From Chamaesiphon sp041738715 (GTDB taxonomy: Bacteria; Cyanobacteriota; Cyanobacteriia; Cyanobacteriales; Chamaesiphonaceae), in assembly GCA_041738715.1 (NCBI GenBank), contig JBGSPI010000139.1:1-64000 (forward strand): DNA of 64,000 bases, given 5' to 3'. The notes under the pieces are model-generated. The model saw only the letters and a program-made list of their open reading frames with translations, was not told the DNA's origin and did not search any database. Positions 60,111-64,000 of the stretch are shown here, piece after piece. Numbering within the stretch: position 1 is the stretch's first letter; the number at the start of each line of letters is the position of its first letter. The position numbers and the translations under genes were made by a program.

Positions 60111-60380
60111 ATGGCTCAATTCTGGATTGTATTTTTTTTTATTCTGCTTGCCATTGCCGAATTATATCAATCCGTCAAGGATATTACTTTGCCCTTTCCC
60201 GTATATCTGATCTTAGGTGCGGTGCTAGCGGTCGCTTCTAATTATCAACAACAAATCTCATTTGCTCAAAATCAACGAGTGACATTACAAGAGATAGACA
60301 AACCAAATTCAAGCCTAAGCGGATCAACCGCACCGCTATTAATCGCTGGTGAAGATAAGAGAGTTGATGTAGATAAATAG
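60111..60380 (+). CDS. Small membrane protein
   Basis: 89 residues with two hydrophobic segments at the N-terminal half (FWIVFFFILLAIAEL and FPVYLILGAVLAVAS), followed by a polar tail. It is 54 bases after the Hsp70-like gene and convergent with the DUF1003 gene, ending one base before it. No family recognised; the length and composition fit a real small cyanobacterial membrane protein. Confidence 0.55.
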   Translation: MAQFWIVFFFILLAIAELYQSVKDITLPFPVYLILGAVLAVASNYQQQISFAQNQRVTLQEIDKPNSSLSGSTAPLLIAGEDKRVDVDK

Positions 60381-60926
60381 CTAAATATCTGTTTTAGATG
60401 AATGATTTGCGGCTATTTCTTGAGCGAGGAGTCCTTCTAATCTTTGAATGATTTCATATTGACGTTGGAGCGATAACTGTAGATCGGCAATTTCTCGTTC
60501 CCGAAGTGAATCCAATTTATTATGGAGCAACTCGATTTCCATTTCGGCTTTGATATCACAATCTAAATCTTGTTGAGCCTTATCTCGATCGATTGTAGAC
60601 TGACGATTCTGACTCATCAAAATAAATGGAGTTGCATATGCTGCCTGAAAACTTAATGCTAGATTGAGCAGAATAAACGGGTACGGGTCCCAATGCGAAA
60701 TCCAAGCAGCAACATTAAGCACAATCCAAATTGCTAACAAGCAACTTTGAATGATAATAAATCGCCAAGAACCAACAGTTGCGGTCACAATATCAGCAAT
60801 TCGATCGCCGCGCGAGGCTCGTGGTAGTATGGGAGTCCGCGCTGGTTTTTTCGATCGCAAGTGCGATAGGTGTTCTAAATCGGCTGGTGTAAGTTGCGGT
60901 GGTTTAATTCCTGGTGAAAGTTCCAT
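60381..60926 (-). CDS. DUF1003 membrane protein
   Basis: 181 residues. VTATVGSWRFIIIQSCLLAIWIVLN, then WDPYPFILLNLALSFQAAYATPFILMSQNRQ is the DUF1003 two-helix domain, followed by a coiled-coil region (about 115-170) rich in Glu, Arg and Gln. Function of DUF1003 proteins is unknown. It lies 88 bases downstream of the gene at 61015 (same strand). Confidence 0.88.
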   Translation of the reverse strand: MELSPGIKPPQLTPADLEHLSHLRSKKPARTPILPRASRGDRIADIVTATVGSWRFIIIQSCLLAIWIVLNVAAWISHWDPYPFILLNLALSFQAAYATPFILMSQNRQSTIDRDKAQQDLDCDIKAEMEIELLHNKLDSLREREIADLQLSLQRQYEIIQRLEGLLAQEIAANHSSKTDI

Positions 60927-60964
60927 TCTATACTTAGCCCGGCGATCATCCGAAGCTGTTGTTA

Positions 60965-60992
60965 GGGTGTGCTAACCCGCAGGTTAACGCAC
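60965..60992. repeat. Short palindromic repeat (GGTGYGTTA type)
   Basis: Inverted arms GGTGTGCTAAC and GTTAACGCACC with a 6-base spacer, in the gap between the DUF1003 gene and the gene to its right. Compare 3766-3796. The arms pair except at two wobble positions. Confidence 0.45.
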
Positions 60993-61014
60993 CAGCATAT
61001 ATTTTGCTATTCAA

Positions 61015-61596
61015 CTACCACACTTGCCACCAGTGTTTTCCACCCCAGAGCGCACCAGCAACGAATTGTTCGCCGCTAGCACTACTACCAAAATAAACCC
61101 AATAGACACCAACTTTACTATGATTATTGGGGTCTGTCACAGTCTGACCGGGTTCGATCCAACAACCTTCACCGAGATCGTACCATGATTGAAATTGTTG
61201 AGCACTAAAAAACCCACCAGTCATCGTGTGGAGAACTAAGACATCATCAGTCAGAGTATAAGTCCCAAACTTGTCGATCCGTAATTTTTCTGCCGATCGA
61301 TTAGTAATACTCGTTGAATAGTAAGGCTTCTGACGATCCTCTCGATCGACCAGATGCTGAATATCGAGAAAACTTTTACCACCCCTTAAGTCCGCTAAAG
61401 TTAATTCTGCCAGAATTACCTCTGGAGGGAGCGGCTGAGATTGATCGAGCCACATGGCTTGCTTACCTTCAAATTGATGGGCTGTGACAGTCTCGATGCC
61501 CAGCAGCCGATCCGATTTTCCAGCCCCATCTACCCAGGTTCTACGGGGAGGAAAATCGGGATTGAACTTACTTTTTGTTTGCAGTTGCTCATTCAT
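61015..61596 (-). CDS. Conserved cyanobacterial protein of unknown function
   Basis: 193 residues, soluble, no signal peptide, with many Trp and beta-prone strands (DKFGTYTLTDDVLVLHTMTGG, QFQSWYDLGEGCWIEPGQ, VYWVYFGSS). The composition recalls lipocalin-like or fimbrial-type beta proteins, but I recognise no named domain. The upstream 561 bases to the porin gene include its promoter. Confidence 0.7.
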   Translation of the reverse strand: MNEQLQTKSKFNPDFPPRRTWVDGAGKSDRLLGIETVTAHQFEGKQAMWLDQSQPLPPEVILAELTLADLRGGKSFLDIQHLVDREDRQKPYYSTSITNRSAEKLRIDKFGTYTLTDDVLVLHTMTGGFFSAQQFQSWYDLGEGCWIEPGQTVTDPNNHSKVGVYWVYFGSSASGEQFVAGALWGGKHWWQVW

Positions 61597-61844
61597 GACT
61601 ATCTACACCCACAGCTAAACTTACTAGTCCTGGATCTATGATGCCCATTGACTCGTCGGAATCGATCGCTTACACTCCACCAAAAACAGTGTTGCTGAAT
61701 TTCTGGTCTCGAAGAAAAGGCAACGGGAGAATCGACAACTTTAGGAAATCTTCCCGATGGTGAAAATAAATAGATGGATAAAGTGTTAGTAGCAAAAATA
61801 ACTACTAAAGTTACATCTACAATCTATTTTCCAGTAGGATCGAG

Positions 61845-61876
61845 TTGACTCAGACTTAATACTTACAACCTATAAT
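61845..61876 (+). promoter_or_regulatory. Possible promoter for the porin gene
   Basis: TTGACT at 61845-61850 and TATAAT at 61871-61876 on the plus strand, with 20 bases between them, which is longer than ideal. The -10 is a perfect consensus. Transcripts would have a leader of about 275 bases before the porin start. In the rest of the 61597-62157 gap nothing else was found. Confidence 0.35.
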
Positions 61877-62157
61877 AAGGGGCACATTGATTTTCCCTGA
61901 AGACCGCTCAATGGTATCGTGTATATCAGTTCTAAAACTGTTTCGCCAGTTAAGCTAAACAAGTTTGTCACCCCTAGTGATAAATTTTAGATTGACGAGT
62001 ATATCGATCCCCAATGTGCTAAATAGAAATAATTAGCAATAACTAAAGTCAAGTTTCTGGATCGACAGCTAGAGACTACCTGCTCAATCCACACTCCCGA
62101 CTCAAAACCCCAATTTCAGCGTAAACATTCTAAATTCAAGTGAGGAGAACCACCCGA

Positions 62158-63747
62158 ATGTCATCAACATTTTGGAAATCTGTATTTATCAGCCCCGCAG
62201 CTTTGGGTATTGCCCTATTATTGTCCACAGGAGTGATGGCAGCACCAAAAAGTAGTGATGCCAATAGTTCAGTGTCGGCTACTGGTACAGCTAACTTAAT
62301 GCTCAACCAAGCTAATACTGCTCAATCTAAACAGATTGCGGCAACAGAACCCGCTCCAGCGGAAACTGATACCCCGGAAGTTGCCACTGATACCATCAAA
62401 CCAGGTGACTGGCAATATACAGCCCTCCAATCAGTCGCGACAAAATATGGTTGTAACGCTAATCTCAATGATCAAGTCGTCTCCGATGTCGAATTCGCCC
62501 GTGGTTTGAGCAATTGTCTCACCAAAGTTGAACCTCTGTTGGCACAACAACCAACAACAGTTACCGTCGAAGATGTTGAAGTTATCAAGAGATTAACTCA
62601 AGAGTTTCGCGCTCAACTGACTGAAGTTGATACACGGATCGGTGCTAGTGAAAAAAGACTCGCTCAAGCGCAAGCTAACCAGTTTTCCACCACCACCAAG
62701 CTCAAAGGTGAAGCTGTATTTAACCTCAGTGGTACTTTAAGTGGTGCAAATCCGAATAACGTTGTCCTGGGCGATCGCGTTCGGCTATTATTTGAAAGTA
62801 GCTTCACTGGTCAAGATAAACTGTGGACACGTCTAGCCACAGGGAATACAGCTTCCCTTGGAGCTAACTTCACTAACCCGATTAACACAGGGACCCAAGT
62901 AGTTGAAACTAATGGCACTAATAGTGTTGGTGTTGACTGGTTGGCATATCAGTTCCCCGTCAGCAATACCAATGTCTACGTTGCGGCATTTAACGCGCTG
63001 CAAGCAGACTATGCACCCACCTTTGCACCCTATTTTGACGATTTCACTGGTGCTAGTGGTGCGATTGGGGCATTTGCTGAATCCAGCCCCATCTACAAAA
63101 TTGGTGGTGGTAGCGGCGTTGGGGCGACTATCCCCGTTGGTGAGACTGGCTTGACATCTGTGTCGCTTGGTTACTTTGCCTTTAATGCAAATACTCCAGC
63201 TAATCCCGGCGGCTTGTTTGGTAGTGATAACTCCCTCTTGGGTCAACTTAACTTCAAACTCAGCCCTCAATTAGAAGGTGGTTTAACCTACATTAATAGC
63301 TCCCACACTGGCACTATCTTCAATGGTACTGGAGTTGTTGTTGGTACACCTTTGGCTAATAGTAACTCAGGTCAGACTACTAAAGCTAATTCCTTCGGTC
63401 TCCAATTTGCTTACAAAGCCAGCGATAAACTATCTTTCAATGGTTTCGCCATGAAAACCAACGCTAGTAAAGGTGGTGCAATCGGCAACCAAGATATTTG
63501 GAGCTACGGTGGTGGTTTAGCTTTCCCTGATGTTGATGGCAAAGGTAGCCTTGCTGGTTTATTTGTTGGTGCGGAACCTTATGTTTCGGGCGTTGGCAGT
63601 GTGCCACTCCACATTGAAGGTTTCTACAAATATAAATTGAGCGACAATATCTCGATTACACCTGGGTTGATCTATCTAACTGCACCCGACCAAATTAATA
63701 ATACTAGTGCGTTGATTGGTGTTGTAAGAACTACGTTCCTATTCTAA
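62158..63747 (+). CDS. OprB/SomA-type cyanobacterial porin
   Basis: About 529 residues from ATG at 62158 with a GAGGAG site; the GTG six codons upstream is less likely. A signal peptide (to about MAA at 28) is followed by a degenerate SLH-like region with WQYTALQSVATKYGCN and VEFARGLSNCLTKVEP, then a coiled coil near EFRAQLTEVDTRIGASEKRLAQAQ. The carbohydrate-porin OprB barrel follows from about 175 and ends in Phe (VRTTFLF), as outer membrane proteins do. It would form an outer-membrane channel for small solutes, possibly iron-linked. Confidence 0.88.
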   Translation: MSSTFWKSVFISPAALGIALLLSTGVMAAPKSSDANSSVSATGTANLMLNQANTAQSKQIAATEPAPAETDTPEVATDTIKPGDWQYTALQSVATKYGCNANLNDQVVSDVEFARGLSNCLTKVEPLLAQQPTTVTVEDVEVIKRLTQEFRAQLTEVDTRIGASEKRLAQAQANQFSTTTKLKGEAVFNLSGTLSGANPNNVVLGDRVRLLFESSFTGQDKLWTRLATGNTASLGANFTNPINTGTQVVETNGTNSVGVDWLAYQFPVSNTNVYVAAFNALQADYAPTFAPYFDDFTGASGAIGAFAESSPIYKIGGGSGVGATIPVGETGLTSVSLGYFAFNANTPANPGGLFGSDNSLLGQLNFKLSPQLEGGLTYINSSHTGTIFNGTGVVVGTPLANSNSGQTTKANSFGLQFAYKASDKLSFNGFAMKTNASKGGAIGNQDIWSYGGGLAFPDVDGKGSLAGLFVGAEPYVSGVGSVPLHIEGFYKYKLSDNISITPGLIYLTAPDQINNTSALIGVVRTTFLF

Positions 63748-63790
63748 TCGAACTAGATAGTTTGATCGATTATTTCGATCAAACACATAT

Positions 63791-63836
63791 AATCAGTCAG
63801 AGGTGATAAATTGCCTCTGACTGATTATTTTTTTTA
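63791..63836 (+). terminator. Rho-independent terminator of the porin gene
   Basis: A 13-bp perfect stem (63791-63803 with 63814-63826), a 10-base loop and a following run of T bases, 44 bases after the porin stop. A second palindrome (GTTTGATCGA...TCGATCAAAC, 63760-63784) lies just before it. Together they should end porin transcription efficiently. Confidence 0.9.
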
Positions 63837-63859
63837 ATATATTACCCAATTATCAATCA

Positions 63860-64000
63860 TCAATTATTTCGATCTCGATAACCCCCAGCATACTTAATCG
63901 AACACATTACTCGATACTGTTTGTGATAACCACAAGCAACACCAGTCACCCGATATTGCGGTCGAAACATATTAACTCGGTGGCTGCGATCGAACACACC
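63860..64000 (-). CDS. CAP-domain (SCP/PR1) protein, C-terminal part
   Basis: A reading frame of 46 codons open to the right edge. SHRVNMFRPQYRVTGVAC and then YRVMCSIKYAGGY match the C-terminus of CAP-superfamily secreted proteins, with two Cys that may pair. The N-terminal part, including the signal peptide and catalytic-like cavity residues, lies beyond the window. Confidence 0.7.
   Translation of the reverse strand, partial: GVFDRSHRVNMFRPQYRVTGVACGYHKQYRVMCSIKYAGGYRDRNN

Noticed and set aside
63760..63784. A second palindrome before the porin terminator considered as a separate terminator.
   Set aside because: It is not followed by a T run; it is better treated as part of the 3' region of the porin transcript.

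Overview
The window comes from a cyanobacterium. The evidence is the frequent GCGATCGC/CGATCG (HIP1-like) octamers, a zeta-carotene desaturase followed by its usual SRPBCC partner, two apocarotenoid-type carotenoid oxygenases, a glycolate dehydrogenase Fe-S subunit, an ACT-domain malic enzyme, an OprB-type porin with a vestigial SLH region, and short tandem heptamer repeats. The genus cannot be fixed from this sequence alone. No rRNA, tRNA, CRISPR array or intact insertion sequence was seen.

Region 1 (1-2278) is a small accessory zone. It holds a two-gene cassette flanked by two direct copies of the 5' end of a broken oxidoreductase gene. The larger gene joins an Rpn/PD-(D/E)XK plus DUF4351 protein to a C-terminal papain-fold-type toxin domain. 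The gene directly downstream is a candidate immunity gene.

Region 2 (2279-36910), about 34.6 kb and all on the minus strand, is a surface-polysaccharide cluster. It encodes several nucleotide-sugar routes: (a) pseudaminic acid (pseB, pseC, an SpsF/PseF cytidylyltransferase, a GNAT acetyltransferase, pseI, a remnant of the Pse-associated methylase) with no recognisable PseG hydrolase; (b) a CDP-6-deoxyhexose (rfbF, rfbG, a 3,5-epimerase-like cupin, an SDR); (c) UDP-ManNAcA (wecB, wecC) with a hicAB toxin-antitoxin pair between the two genes; (d) a LegB-like 4,6-dehydratase with a nucleotidyltransferase and an SDR. Around these are glycosyltransferases, an LIC12162-family protein, methyltransferases, an acyltransferase, an asparagine-synthase-like amidotransferase, a Wzy-like membrane protein and an ABC exporter that could be the flippase. 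Most genes overlap by ATGA or similar junctions, indicating translational coupling. Three consecutive decorating-enzyme genes contain 8-9 bp G/C homopolymers, and one of them is out of frame at its tract, so phase variation is possible.

Region 3 (36911-39317) is a graveyard of small modules: a decayed vapBC pair, two Uma2 endonuclease-like genes with 21-bp repeat tails, and a 70-bp fragment of a third.

Region 4 (39318-64000) is ordinary chromosomal backbone on both strands: glcF, a P-loop protein, an MFS transporter, two RlpA-like proteins, purM, a cobalamin riboswitch driving a CobW GTPase, a carotenoid block (two carotenoid oxygenases around an ArsR-type regulator, crtQ and an SRPBCC gene), malic enzyme, a repeat-rich spacer, an Hsp70-like protein, a DUF1003 protein, a porin with a strong terminator, and the end of a CAP-domain gene at the right edge.
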